Below, one piece after another: positions 56,801 through 63,901 of a stretch of 64,000 nt of DNA; the first letter of the stretch is position 1, and each line of letters starts with the position of its first letter. Source of the stretch: Aplidium turbinatum (lineage: Eukaryota > Chordata > Ascidiacea > Aplousobranchia > Polyclinidae); the NCBI GenBank assembly GCA_918807975.1, contig OU964935.1, positions 9,263,823 to 9,327,822 on the forward strand, read 5' to 3'. Made by a program: the position numbers and the translations under genes. A model generated the notes under the pieces. That model was not told where the DNA came from, ran no database searches, and was given only the letters and a program-made list of their open reading frames with translations.

Positions 56801-58298
56801 TGCGGGCCCCCTAATTTGCGGGCCCTGTGCGATCGCACGGTTCGCACACCCCAAAGACCGGCACTGGGTACAACAGGTTCAAAGGACTGGAGACATTTAT
56901 CACAGTTAATTCGAGGTCGTGAAAGCTCCGCTCATTATGCGGCATGTTTGCACTGGGGCCACAACTGTCGTTACGGCCCTGGTTCTCAAAGAAGTTTTCT
57001 CAGTCCGAAGATAAAAAAAAGAAGATAAAGATTCCCTCAATCAATCATTAAGAAGTAAGGAAGATTCTTGTGAGAGATTTTCTGTCATCTCACTTATAAT
57101 ACCGCTTAATTTAAGGTCATGGTTGCGAATTTATATAGGTCTAATTGACAATTACTGCAAATAGTTTTGTAAGAGCGCGAAGTAGCTAATCAAGCGAAAA
57201 TCTAAGATCTAGTTGTGAACAAAAAAGCAAAGAATCCAATCTTCTTGTCCACCTTCAAAAGTGTCTTCAAGCGTTGTGCTGTGAGTCCTGTGACGCGGCT
57301 GCATGATCACGACAACTGTAGAACTGCTGGTCAATGGTTATAGCATTTAGGAGTCAGCAGAATAGAGAGATGTTGATGAACTTTCATTAAATTTTATCTT
57401 TTTGACAAAAATTGAAATGCAGGCGTTAAAAGATCATGTAGTGTTGCAGTTCTAAACAAAATCTGTGTGACAGAGTGTCAAATTAATGGGGTCAATTTAC
57501 AATCTTACAAAGTTTTAGTTAGAAAAAAGATTGATTAATCGCGTTAATCTTTATCGTTGAAGTGAGAAAGCTTCTTTGAGAGCTTAATCTTTGCAGTTTT
57601 GCGTAGTGAGTCTTTGAACCACTGACGCAAGCACCGAGTGCCGTTTTCGCTTGTTGTTTGTAAATTATTTCCGCTCACTAAGTAGGCCTACCCTGAATGG
57701 TGAGCTGTTCTTATATGGGTTGCCCAAGCGCACACTCCGAGAGTTGAACCAGTGCCGCTTGATATGGAGGTTTGTTTTTCTACAAAGTCGGGGCTGTAGT
57801 CTACCAACTGAACTATAAGGAAGGATGAGGATGAAGAGTTTCCCTACGACTTCCAACCACTGTTGTGCTTAATTGACTTCTTCAAAGTTTTGCTCGAAAA
57901 CTGGCACATTAGTCGCTTGAAATTGCCTGGTGTGGCCTATTGTGACGCACACCTTGTTGGCTATTGTAAATGAATTAATCGACCTTGGTCCTTTTTACTT
58001 TACAAAAAATACTTATGTTTCAAACGATTGCATAACAACGTAACGCAGTGCGGTGAGATAAAAATGTGACTCCTGAGATCTATTTGTTTACAGGACAGCT
58101 CACAATGCTCAGATACCACCTGAACTTGAAGATGTTAACATATCTATTCCAGAGGATTTAGAAACATCAAGTTCACCTCTTCCAGAAAACACATCAACCA
58201 CTTCCGCAGAAAAAGTAGAAACGTCGTCTTTGTGGTGTGGTACGCTTTGCTTCTCATCAAGCATGTTCGGTCAAATCTGGCAACACTTTCGGCATTGA
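35896..58298 (+). CDS. Seven-exon host gene: ParB/sulfiredoxin-like domain plus repeated acidic phase-2 exons
   Basis: Exons: 35896-36287, 37345-37434, 40254-40331, 46293-46391, 47935-48015, 50072-50152 and 58094-58298. Every junction has AG acceptor and GT donor and keeps phase 2; the internal exons are 90, 78, 99, 81 and 81 bp, all multiples of three. The joined frame is 341 residues and ends TGA, with AATAAA 92 bp later. Exon 1 has RFVHDTIHPQF, a T-I-D-D-I turn and YSLNNRRLYVFRV (about residues 62-74), which resembles the ParB/sulfiredoxin-like fold, whose members act on DNA/CTP or sulfinic acids; the activity here is unknown. Exons 3, 5 and 6 share an (x)IVNxQ...D...T...EE pattern and look like tandem copies. 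The tail is rich in Glu, Ser and Thr, probably disordered. Reading through the first donor (GTATGG, weak) instead gives 139 residues ending at 36315. A 5' exon joined at an acceptor near 35854 is possible. Confidence 0.6.
36422..36640 (+). repeat. Second tRNA-derived SINE family, single copy
   Basis: GATGGGATGACGCAGCAGATA and, 40 bases on, GGTTCGACTCCCAGCAGC resemble A and B boxes of a tRNA. The body (CGCTCACTTCTACCCAGGGT, AGGCTGCCGAGAGAAAGG) differs from the main SINE family. It lies in intron 1 of the ParB-like gene. Confidence 0.7.
36641..37344. other. Intron 1 remainder; nothing recognised
   Basis: AT-rich intronic sequence ending in a pyrimidine-rich acceptor (CTTTTTGTGTTACAG) for exon 2. 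Short frames on either strand have no motif. Confidence 0.5.
37466..38355 (-). mobile_element. hAT (Buster-like) element, deleted, TSD CTGTAGGC
   Basis: CAGTGGTTCTTAACCTTTTT to CCGGTTAAGAACCACTG; CTGTAGGC at 37458-37465 and 38356-38363. It retains only the transposase C-terminus on the minus strand. It is inserted 31 bp after exon 2 of the ParB-like gene. Confidence 0.9.
37585..37932 (-). pseudogene. hAT transposase C-terminal fragment
   Basis: The reading frame's second half has FGSTYLCKVALYALVAIKTK, YKNRLRVEGDLRCSLSGVKT and a final KKQCQVSH, the standard C-terminus of ZBED5/FAM200-like hAT transposases (usually LCE.AFSAL..IKTKYRNRL, ending KKQ..PSH). The first half is not conserved and the catalytic core is gone. 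Confidence 0.8.
38470..39876 (-). mobile_element. Tc1/mariner-type transposon, inactive
   Basis: CAGGGTGTTTCAAAAAATTT and AAATTTTTTGAAACACCCTG are inverted ends, with TA on both sides (38468-38469, 39877-39878). The transposase gene lies on the minus strand. It sits in intron 2 of the ParB-like gene. Confidence 0.9.
38811..39724 (-). pseudogene. Tc1/mariner transposase, broken
   Basis: From ATG at 39724 the frame reads NSVEKAFCVLEYAITQSNKT (N-terminal helix-turn-helix) and is stopped by TGA at about 39587, then reopens as CRVKGSGRKSTPVEKIRRKL. The DDE domain follows: LVFSDSTFHTSGKVNRHNVR (the usual SDEST has lost its Glu), GPFFFEANVNGDNYQHML, then a one-base frameshift near 39028. In the shifted frame QQHGAPPHWNLSVRAYL has His where the second catalytic Asp belongs, and WPPRSPDLTPCEFFL is followed by a stop. 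About 300 residues in all, non-functional. The SGKVNRHNVRIWG and SPDLTPCEFFLWG blocks identify the group. Confidence 0.88.
40468..41143. mobile_element. MITE (CAGTGGCGTAGCCAG ends), TSD GTTACAGT
   Basis: Left CAGTGGCGTAGCCAGAAAAA, right CCCTGGCTACGCCTATG; GTTACAGT at 40460-40467 and 41144-41151. A G-run/C-run follows each end. A second terminus CAGTGGCGTATCCTGG at about 40567 may be the start of another, unpaired insertion. Lies 136 bp after exon 3 of the ParB-like gene. Confidence 0.85.
41152..41278. mobile_element. Unpaired hAT-like terminus (GTGTCAAACTC), possible partner at 46176-46250
   Basis: GTGTCAAACTCCCGGCCGCG with GGCCCGCAGG and GGCCCGCCG following is a typical hAT left end. A possible partner is GTCTGGCCCGCGACTTGTAC ... 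GCATTTGAGTTTGACTG at 46188-46254. No target duplication, so pairing is uncertain. If true, 41160-46254 would be another composite nest. Confidence 0.35.
41292..41865 (+). mobile_element. Penelope-like retroelement, 5'-truncated 3' end
   Basis: It carries the GIY-YIG endonuclease C-terminus (41318-41539) followed by a 3' tail containing CCTGAAGAGGACATCTTATG and GATGTCGAAAACGTTTGAT, a self-complementary motif typical of Penelope-like tails. A 13-bp direct repeat, AATAAACTTGCAA, flanks it (41279-41291 and 41866-41878), consistent with a target duplication. Confidence 0.78.
41318..41539 (+). pseudogene. Penelope-like C-terminal (GIY-YIG region) fragment
   Basis: The 73-residue frame reads STRHLSTRSGEHL, SIQKSAIKDHIFSCTEC and YQTKILEALYIKRNNPHLN. 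The H-L-x-x-R-x-x-E-H, CxxC-like and EAL-I-K...P-LN pattern marks the end of Penelope-like polyproteins. The reverse transcriptase and GIY-YIG catalytic motif are absent because of 5' truncation. Confidence 0.75.
41880..42790 (+). pseudogene. Decayed hAT element: left terminus and transposase scraps
   Basis: Starts with GTGGGCAGTAACTAGTTAAA, a hAT-type end followed by many AGTAACTAGTTAC words. A frame from 42418 (MDKFLSKVCETETNPTSNAT) resembles a BED-type N-terminus with the finger deleted. At about 42594 LPRLAESLENRF-like sequence continues with GHVFDDSDCQLAAAFHPQFR, a block of hAT transposases that precedes the C-terminus. The right terminus was not found. Confidence 0.55.
43198..43608 (-). 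mobile_element. Short hAT derivative (CAGTGGTTCCCAACC ends)
   Basis: CAGTGGTTCCCAACCTGGGG to AAAAAGGTTGGGAACCACTG. Its middle, in a frame at 43304-43489 (AANIRLNSCSNKKMN, FKKC..YLN), is shared with 48680-48800 inside the larger hAT 48407-49923, so it is a deletion derivative of that family. Flank duplication is not evident. Confidence 0.75.
43886..45064 (+). mobile_element. hAT (ZBED5/SCAND3-like) element, N-terminally deleted
   Basis: CAGTGGTTCCCAACCTGAGG to AAAAAGGTTGAGAACCACTG. Flanks ATTTAGCT and ATTAGCTG nearly match. It contains the middle part of the transposase (43966-44616) and a decayed C-terminus. Confidence 0.82.
43966..44616 (+). pseudogene. hAT transposase, ZBED5/SCAND3-like, partial
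   Basis: The 216-residue frame includes VNFIKAKELNSRLFKELCKK, then ALLYHTQVRWLSRGKVITRL (the conserved hAT block containing RWLSRG) and QLCYLADIFGELNKNNLLIQ. It then runs to TLDMYFEGNGLE, and the frame is lost around 44480. The BED finger and first catalytic Asp region are missing, so it cannot act. A later frame (44487-44690) carries VDDDDFPAKEEFITLRMNEA, continuing the same protein after the shift. This is a transposon relic, not the host ZBED5 gene. Confidence 0.88.
45333..45532. mobile_element. 200-bp foldback MITE
   Basis: Two arms of about 75 bp, CTAGAACATCACACAACTAA ... GTCATGAGTTACC, are nearly identical in opposite orientation around a G-rich centre (GGGGTGGGGGGGGGGGG). The 13-mer GACATTCTGGGTA flanks it at 45316-45328 and 45541-45553, offset by a few bases from the arms. 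The ends would form a long hairpin. Confidence 0.8.
46750..47708. mobile_element. Non-autonomous hAT (CAGTGCTTCCCAACC ends), TSD CGCTAGGT
   Basis: CAGTGCTTCCCAACCGGTGG to AAAAAGGTTGGGAAGCACTG with CGCTAGGT at 46742-46749 and 47709-47716. GTGGGTCGCGACCCACTGGT near the left end is itself palindromic. It hosts a nested MITE at 47068-47570. It lies in intron 4 of the ParB-like gene. Confidence 0.92.
47068..47570. mobile_element. 503-bp MITE nested in a hAT, TSD GTTGTGTC
   Basis: CATGGCGATCTATACTACTG to GTAGGCTATAGATCGCCATG, with the inverted ACAGCCAAATAATGTGGGGG also on both arms; GTTGTGTC flanks both ends (47060-47067, 47571-47578). The right arm has a small local duplication (AGTATAGATAGTAGGCTATA). 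Confidence 0.92.
48407..49923 (-). mobile_element. hAT element, multiply broken, TSD GTATAAAA
   Basis: CAGTGGTTCCCAACCTTTTT to CCAGGTTGGAAACCACTG; GTATAAAA at 48399-48406 and 49924-49931. Minus-strand transposase pieces: 49791-49606 (LAAKTLLASLKEI), 49590-49381 (YHSEVRWLSREVLKRL, YLADI), 49286-48963 (SKELLRIEFHSKTVEEFWCS, LLPFITT), and, in another frame up to about 48860, CEAGFSALVTIKT. The order is that of a ZBED5-like hAT with stops and frameshifts between pieces. It sits just before exon 6 of the ParB-like gene. Confidence 0.85.
48633..48670. repeat. Perfect 38-nt palindrome
   Basis: AGGGATATCTAGAACAACT is followed directly by its exact reverse complement AGTTGTTCTAGATATCCCT, with no loop. 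It lies inside the hAT 48407-49923, at a place where the related copy 43198-43608 has no such palindrome. Confidence 0.9.
50297..50386. repeat. Minisatellite of GCATAGTGTAG units
   Basis: GCATAGTGTAG occurs about six times with short variable spacers (GGG or CAAAA) in intron 6 of the ParB-like gene. Confidence 0.85.
50387..51203. other. Intron 6 sequence; nothing recognised
   Basis: AT-rich with T-runs. AGTAACTTCGTTCACCTCTG at about 50577 resembles a reversed hAT-type end (CAGAGGTGAACGAAGTTACT), but no partner was found. Confidence 0.4.
51285..51879. mobile_element. MITE family A copy 2, TSD ATCCAATT
   Basis: CAGTAACGTATTTAGAAACG to CTTGGCTATGCTACTG; ATCCAATT at 51277-51284 and 51880-51887. 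Opposite orientation to copy 7014-7829. Shared interior includes a frame MILSFCYATGQHHFT and the GGGGGGCCTCCCC region. Confidence 0.88.
53031..53249. mobile_element. 219-bp hAT MITE, TSD ATTTAATT
   Basis: CAGGAGTGTCCAAACTTTTC to GGACTTTGGACATCCCTG, with GGGCCAACAGCC / GTTGGCCCGCGGGCC arms; ATTTAATT at 53023-53030 and 53250-53257. Confidence 0.92.
54390..54790 (+). pseudogene. LINE 3' end (C-terminus and tail)
   Basis: At about 54548 a plus-strand frame reads FGHIKRSQFG and, after a stop, GKRKRGRQPKRWQDNIQSWT, then HSWKQITH. This is the RGRP..RW.D.I..W motif ending many jockey/RTE-type LINE proteins. The tail TGATGATGATGATGATC (54767-54790) looks like the 3' repeat. The upstream frame TNKRLLDHTKTEDLLT probably belongs to it too. 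It is a different LINE copy from 58625-59905, in opposite orientation. Confidence 0.7.
56875..57060 (+). repeat. SINE-like repeat sharing the main family's 3' end
   Basis: It ends CTCAGTCCGAAGATAAAAAA ... AAAGATTCCCTCAATCAATC, the same 3' end as the main SINE, but its body (GCTCATTATGCGGCATGTTT) is different and no tRNA-like head is clear. It directly follows the right flank of the composite 51212-56866. Confidence 0.5.
57061..57539. other. Intron 6 sequence; nothing recognised
   Basis: AT-rich, without paired repeats or plausible coding frames. Confidence 0.4.
57540..57830 (-). repeat. tRNA-derived SINE, diverged
   Basis: Reverse copy: tail side AATCTTTATCGTTGAAGTGA, body GGTTGCCCAAGCGCACACTC, head side AGTTGAACCAGTGCCGC and CTACCAACTGAACTATAAGG. 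Clearly more diverged than the copies at 12881 and 26400, so older. Confidence 0.8.
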
Positions 58299-58389
58299 AG
58301 CTTTTTTTCTTTGCTGGTGCTTCATGCTTCTCTGGACCGTAGATGATTGAAAGTCATCTTAGTTTTATTGATTTTAAACGGAAGCTCTG

Positions 58390-58395
58390 AATAAA
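58390..58395 (+). promoter_or_regulatory. Candidate polyadenylation signal AATAAA
   Basis: Located 92 bp after the proposed stop (58296-58298) of the ParB-like gene on the same strand. Confidence 0.5.
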
Positions 58396-58624
58396 ACTAG
58401 CCTAGTTCTTCTTTGAGGCTCTAACCTTCTAGTGATTATACTTTGGGTCGCGCGAGTCCATTCTTAAATGTTGAATATTTTTAAAACATTTTATTTCATT
58501 TTGACAACAAATTCGCTTCGATCATTTCTGGTCGTTTTTCATTATTTTGGAACATGTTTCTTCAATCCATTGCTATCACTAGTGACAAATTAGCCTATTA
58601 TTGTTGTTATCGCATGTGCCGTGT

Positions 58625-59905
58625 TGCCTGAAGATATCCTCATCATCATTAAGTTCCTTCCTCTCGTCGAGGGTTAGAGGCAATGAGGCGCCAAGTTTCT
58701 CTGTTGTGAGATTTTTCTAATTTTGTACTGTAATTAAGTCCTGACCAGTCTTCAATATCATTAGTCCAAATTCTTGGTGGTTTGCCTCTATTTCGTTTGC
58801 CGTTCATTTTTCCTTCTATAGTTGTCTTTGAATAGAATTATTGCGAATCATGTGGCCAAAATATTTCAATTTTCTTGATTTAATTGTTTGTAGAATTTCC
58901 ATGTTGGTTTTTATTCTAGATAGTACATCTTTGTTTGTGATTTTATCCTTCCATGAAATTTTAAGCATTCTTTTATAAATCCACATTTCAAATGCCTCAA
59001 GTCGTTTAACCATTTGTGATGACAGTGTCCATGTTTCTGCATTGTAAAGTAGCCTAACTCAGTCCATAATATTATATAGCATTTCATAATTTGTTTTCGA
59101 GTATTGATGTTAATTTTGCGTGTTGTTAATGTCTTTTTCATTTTTACGAAGTTATTTCTTGCTATTTCTATTCTTCTCAATATTTCCGTATCGCATCTGC
59201 CATTTTCAATTATTGTGTGTCCCAGATAGGTAAAGCTTTTGACTTGCTCGACCAGCATTCGGTCAATAGTAATATTTAAACTTGGTACATTTTCTTTTCT
59301 TGTAATCATCAGCGTTTTCGTCTTGTTTGTGTTGATTTTCATGTTATATTCCTTTCCAATATTGTTCACTTTTCTATTATTGTTTGGAGAGCTTCTGCTG
59401 ATTCCGCCAATAAAACAGTAGGCTATCGTCTGCATACCGTAGGTTGGATATATTCATACCTCCTATGCTGATACCTTCCATTCCATCAATCTGTCTGAAA
59501 ATCATTTCAGTATACAGGTTGAATAGACATGGAGATAGTATACATCTCTGGCGAACTCCACGTTATATGTCCATTGCACCAGATAAACCATCTTCCATCT
59601 GAATATAGGCTACGCCTTTTGCGTCCAATATAGATTAGCTATCAGTCGCAGATCTTTTCCATTTAAACCTATATCAGCCAAACATTGCATCAATTTTTCG
59701 TGTTTAACTCGGTCAAAGGCCTTTTCATAGTCTATAAAGCAAGTATAAACATCTTTATTGATTTGGTTGTAACGTTCACGTATAGTTCTCATATTGAAAA
59801 TTCCTTCCCGTGTTCCCTTTCCAGGTATAAAACCACTTTGAGTTTCATTAATTTCATTTTCGATGATTTTACTATTTCTTCTGAGAAGATATCTTACTTT
59901 CAGCT
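58625..59905 (-). pseudogene. LINE (non-LTR retrotransposon), 5'-truncated, broken reverse transcriptase
   Basis: Minus-strand frames: 59792-59610 carries MRTIRERYNQINKDVYTCFI then DYEKAFDRVKHEKL, the RT motif containing the DYEKAFDxV signature. 59435-58911 has MKINTNKTKTLMITRKE, VKSFTYLGHTI and a long region after the RT. 59013-58816 has FEMWIYKRMLKISWKDKITN and SRKLKYFGHMIRN. The end (about 58800-58640) reads as NRGKPPRIWTND and ETWRLIA, then a GATGAGGA tail. The catalytic YADD-type motif falls in the gap between 59610 and 59435, interrupted by stops. Endonuclease domain absent. Frameshifts and stops show it is dead. It resembles the jockey/RTE-type endonuclease-RTs common in invertebrates. 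Confidence 0.82.
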
Positions 59906-60333
59906 AAAAAAGGGGATAATCCGTGTGATTTTCCTATTTCTACTACTATTTTCTATTTCTTTTATTTCTACTAGCCTACTATTTTCTATTTCTGTTTGTA
60001 CTAGCCTGCTAATTTCTATTTCTTTCTGTTTCCACAATTTGTTTTACATTCGCAAAAAGCAAAAGGCTTGATTTGCAATGACGATAACATGTCAGTAGAA
60101 AATAATCTAATAGCCTACCATCGTGACGTGTCACCTTGAACGACTTGTTTTTGTGAAATTGTAAGTTGTAGAATAAACAATAGTTTGCTGTTTCAACTTT
60201 TTGTTTTGTTTGGTTGTTGATCGTTTTGTTGGAATCATTCAAAGAAGAAACTAACCTCAAGTAGAAATAGAGAATCTGCAATATACAGTAGGCTACTATC
60301 ATTGTTGCAAATATGTACCCAAATAAATACATG

Positions 60334-60536
60334 CAGGACCATTGAGAATTTTGGAGCCGGTACCAATGAGATTTTCAGGCCCACAAATCAAAACATTTCT
60401 AAGAAAGTAGATTAGTCTATATGCAAAGAATACGCTGTGGTTTCTTCAAGTTCTCGGGCCCCTTGGAAAAATTACGGGCTCCTAAAATCATCGGGGGTTC
60501 AAAAGTACCCCCTGGACCTCCATGTCAACGCTACTG
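60334..60536. mobile_element. MITE family D copy 2
   Basis: CAGGACCATTGAGAATTTTG to CCATGTCAACGCTACTG. It matches 33126-33332 through CAAAGAAT..GTGGTTTC and CTAAAATCATC. Flanks do not form a clean duplication. Confidence 0.72.
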
Positions 60537-61394
60537 ATTAGGCCTACATGTAGCCTACTTAGGCTATCAAAAATGATTTATGGACAAAAATTAACTTTCA
60601 CTCTTTGAAAAGCGATTCTAAGCGAAACGAAATGAAATTTTGAAAATGTACCAGACCAAGTTTGTTAAAATCGTAAGTCAATTCATAGTTGCGTGTGGGT
60701 TCTGCTGCGTGAAATCAAAATTTTAATTTTGCTTTAGAGAGTTTCCCAATAGTGCAGTATGCAGTGACTCTCCTTCGGTGACAACCAGCATCATGTGACA
60801 CATGGCGTAATTTGCAGAGGTTCATGTTTCCGTGCGTGGGCTATAAGATGTAAGCTTATGGGCAAGAAGTTTCAAGCTAAGACTACTGTTAGTTTAATTC
60901 AAATGTTTATTAGAGTCTAATTAGACAAGAGTATAACAGGAATATTTAACGGTATTTAACATTGAAATTCCAGTTTGTTTAAAGAAAGCTAAACTGAATT
61001 AGCTAAAAATTACCGTATGCTACAGAGTCTCGTCACTAGTCAACTGTAGACTAAAAGATAGTTGTTCATGTGCTTCTCAAAAGACGTAGACTTAAATCAG
61101 TTGTTGTCTTCGCAAGAGCAACTGACTTCGATGACTATAACAGTAATAACATTATAATAATATAATTCCTATAGCCTACTTATTATTGTAGGCTAGCCTA
61201 TTACGAAGCTGATTTAAGTTACTATTGCTTTTTTTATGAAAACAGTATCCATATCTAAACAAGGTTGCAAATTCGATCAATTTTTATTTGAGTTTAAATT
61301 CATTATCAAATTTGAAAGTAATTTGCAAGCTCAAGTTAATGTATTTTATTTTCAAATTTTTGCATGTTCACCACGAGTACATTTTTGACCACAC
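60537..61394. other. No gene recognised
   Basis: AT-rich with several GTAGCCTA/TAGGCTA words (for example 61169-61200). No frames with motifs and no paired termini. Confidence 0.5.
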
Positions 61395-61500
61395 TTTGAT
61401 TGATTGTTTGAATTTTTATCCTCGGACTGAAAAAGCTTCTTGCAGAGCTTAGCCTAATCCTGGCAGTTTCGCATACTTGTAGACATGCAAACTGTAGAGG
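61395..61500 (-). repeat. SINE 3' tail fragment
   Basis: ATTTTTATCCTCGGACTGAA, GCTTCTTGCAGAGCTTAGCC and TGGCAGTTTCGCATACTTGT match the reversed 3' third of the main SINE. The head is missing. Confidence 0.8.
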
Positions 61501-61960
61501 TTTTATTGGAGTGTTCGAGATAAATGTATGACAAAGCCCAACTAACAAATCATCATGTTACATATCGTGATTTTGGGTAGGCTATTGAACCCTCTTCATT
61601 GCAACTTTATAACCATGATAGATTGATAGTGCAGTAAAACTTACAGCAGTTCAGTTAGCGCAGCAGCCTACTGTAATTCAGTTTAGAAAAAGGCAAATAA
61701 GTTGTTATTTAGAAATGTCATGCGGTTGCAAAGAAACAAATAGATTAGGCCTAATAATGACAATTTTTAAACAAATTATGAAGGTAACTGATTACATACT
61801 AGGTGATACATTAGTGAGGCGGAGTGACACACGTCAGAGAGGGGTTCCGAGGTCGGCAAACCATTCTTGCACTAAAGTGATTCAAAATCACCCTATAACA
61901 TGATCCACAAAATGATACAGTCACTATTAATTAATATACAAAAAAATGAGGTATAGGCAA

Positions 61961-62164
61961 TTTAACATATTAGAGAACAACTACACATCCAGTCAAAGCG
62001 GTGCAAGAAAGAAGCCCAATTACGGATCCAAGAATACAATGCCTGGATAGAATTGGCGAACGAATTGAAATTAATTTTTACCACGCATTGTATGGATCCG
62101 TAAATGGGCTTCTCTCTTAAACCGGCTGGACTGGGCGTGTAGTTGTTCTCTATAATACGTTAAA
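61961..62164. mobile_element. Palindromic MITE, about 204 bp
   Basis: The left arm TTTAACATATTAGAGAACAA ... CGGATCCAAGAATACAATGC pairs with the right arm reversed, TTTAACGTATTATAGAGAAC ... CGGATCCATACAATGCG. Arms are about 85 bp with mismatches around a short AT-rich centre. No confirmed duplication. Confidence 0.75.
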
Positions 62165-62381
62165 TGTTTTTTGCACTTTATTTCAATGTTGATTTTAAGC
62201 GGTTAATCAGAAATTTTATAAGTAAGCTGGGCGAATCGAACCGGAGAAATTCAACTCTATTACGGTATTTGGTTGGTGAATGTGAGATCAGTATTCAAAT
62301 CTGGCAGAGCTGATTTTGATGCAAAATTAAAAGCGGATCAAGAAATATTTTTTAACCGCATTAGGCTCTTATAGCCTAGGA

Positions 62382-63901
62382 CAGGGCTTCCCAAACTTTT
62401 TTGCTCGCAACCCCTTTTAATCTCCTAAAATTTTCCGCGACCCTTTACGGTTGACATGATAAACAGTGCGAAATATACATTTGTGGTATTTATTAAAAGG
62501 CTTAATTCGAACGAAACTAAAGTAGCATCAAGCTACCTATACTCGAAACCTGCTACTTTACACGAAACAAAACAAAACCGAAAACACACTTATTCAGTGT
62601 GATGAGTGCGACTGCTTTCTGCTGCAAAGCAAATCCAGTCGTTGCTCAATGTTTGTTACTGCTGGTCTCAAGGCGGTTTCAATCTTGCTTAGTCTGGAAC
62701 GGTATTTTCTTGCGATTGTCGTCAACTTTGGTAACGTTGACTCGCACAGACGCGTGAACACAAACGGCAGGAGTGCAGTCACTACTGAGTGAGATAATTA
62801 GGCCTATAGACATTCCGCTTTAACCAGCCAAAAAGTGTCAAACTTTTTCCAGAAAATTCAAGTCGCAATGTAGAGTTAGAAAATAGATCAGAATGTTATT
62901 CCTGAGATTTGGAAGAGAGGTGCTCGGTATTTTGTTTTTGTATTACAAATAGGTTTTGGATCCAATCTAATCGGCATTGTTTAATTCTGGAAGAAAATAC
63001 TGTTAAAACTGCTTCAACAGATTTGACAAGTGGTCGATGACCGCAGGCTTAAACATTTCGTTCCACATCACTGTTAGTCAAAAACTCTACAGTAGATGAA
63101 AAAGTTTCAAATGAATTATTTTCAACTTCTTCTTTCTAAATGTTTAAATTTTTAACGAACGCTTCAAGTTTTTGATTTCTTAATTTCAATGTAAAAACAT
63201 TGGTGTTTTTTTCCTTAGATGGATAAATTTTAGGTTCTTTCCATTTTTCAAGCAAATCTCACAAATAGCATAATTTTGAAAGTCAGATGTCATTGCAGAA
63301 ATAATGGATCAAGTTTGAATTTTTTCCGTTTGAAAAACCACGATTTCATTTTTCAACGTTAATAGCACTTTTAAAGTTTTGTTTTTGAGAGCCATCTTAC
63401 TTCACAATGCAGTAAAAGGGATTTAAACTGAACTCTCATTACATTTCACCATAGCCTACTGTATAAACTTGCAAAAATATGGGTATTGAGTGCGCGACTC
63501 TTAATAAAGTTAATATTTTCACAGAATCTTGCACAATAGCATTTCGATGAGGATATATTCTTTTTAGCTATTAAGGTCTCGCAATGACTCATAGCCCATG
63601 GTGTGTAAATGCAATATGCGCAGGCCTATCACTCGCAAATCGCACTTTTGCATGAAGCCCAGCTGTATGTCCTGTCATGCAGTCCTCAAGCTAGCCCATT
63701 ATCAGGGCTAGGCTTATTTACGCAGAGTCTACAACTCAGTTAAGAACAATGCTTTGAACAGTTACATCAGTTTTAACAACTGCGTTATAAAATAAACGTC
63801 TGAAAAGTACCATAGGATAATATGCACTACTTTATGTAAAATTGGTATACTCTCTGCGACCCCTGAAGTTCGTTACGCGACCCCCAGTTTGGGAAGCCCT
63901 G
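62382..63901 (-). mobile_element. hAT element, deleted, TSD GCCTAGGA
   Basis: CAGGGCTTCCCAAACTTTTT to CCCCCAGTTTGGGAAGCCCTG; GCCTAGGA at 62374-62381 and 63902-63909. It contains the transposase C-terminus at 62782-62594 and little else readable. Confidence 0.92.
62594..62782 (-). pseudogene. hAT transposase C-terminal fragment
   Basis: The frame reads LPKLTTIARKYRSRLSKIET, LRPAVTNIEQRLDLLCSRKQ and a final SHSSH, matching the C-terminus of ZBED/FAM200-type hAT transposases (the usual LTTIKSKYRSRL, ending KKQ.HPSH). LCE has become LCEST and the segment before is not conserved; no catalytic residues remain. Confidence 0.78.

Larger units (their letters stand above)
51212..56866. mobile_element. 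Large composite: MITE with CAGTGCCGGTCTT ends holding other insertions
   Basis: Left CAGTGCCGGTCTTAGGGTAT and right CCCCAAAGACCGGCACTG; both arms continue with TTGCGGGCC. Flanks AGTACAAC (51204-51211) and GGTACAAC (56867-56874) match at 7/8. Inside: 51285-51879 (family A), 52744-55286 (family B, itself holding 53031-53249 and a LINE tail). The 55290-56800 part has recurring CCGGGCCC(C)TT words but no gene. Confidence 0.75.
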
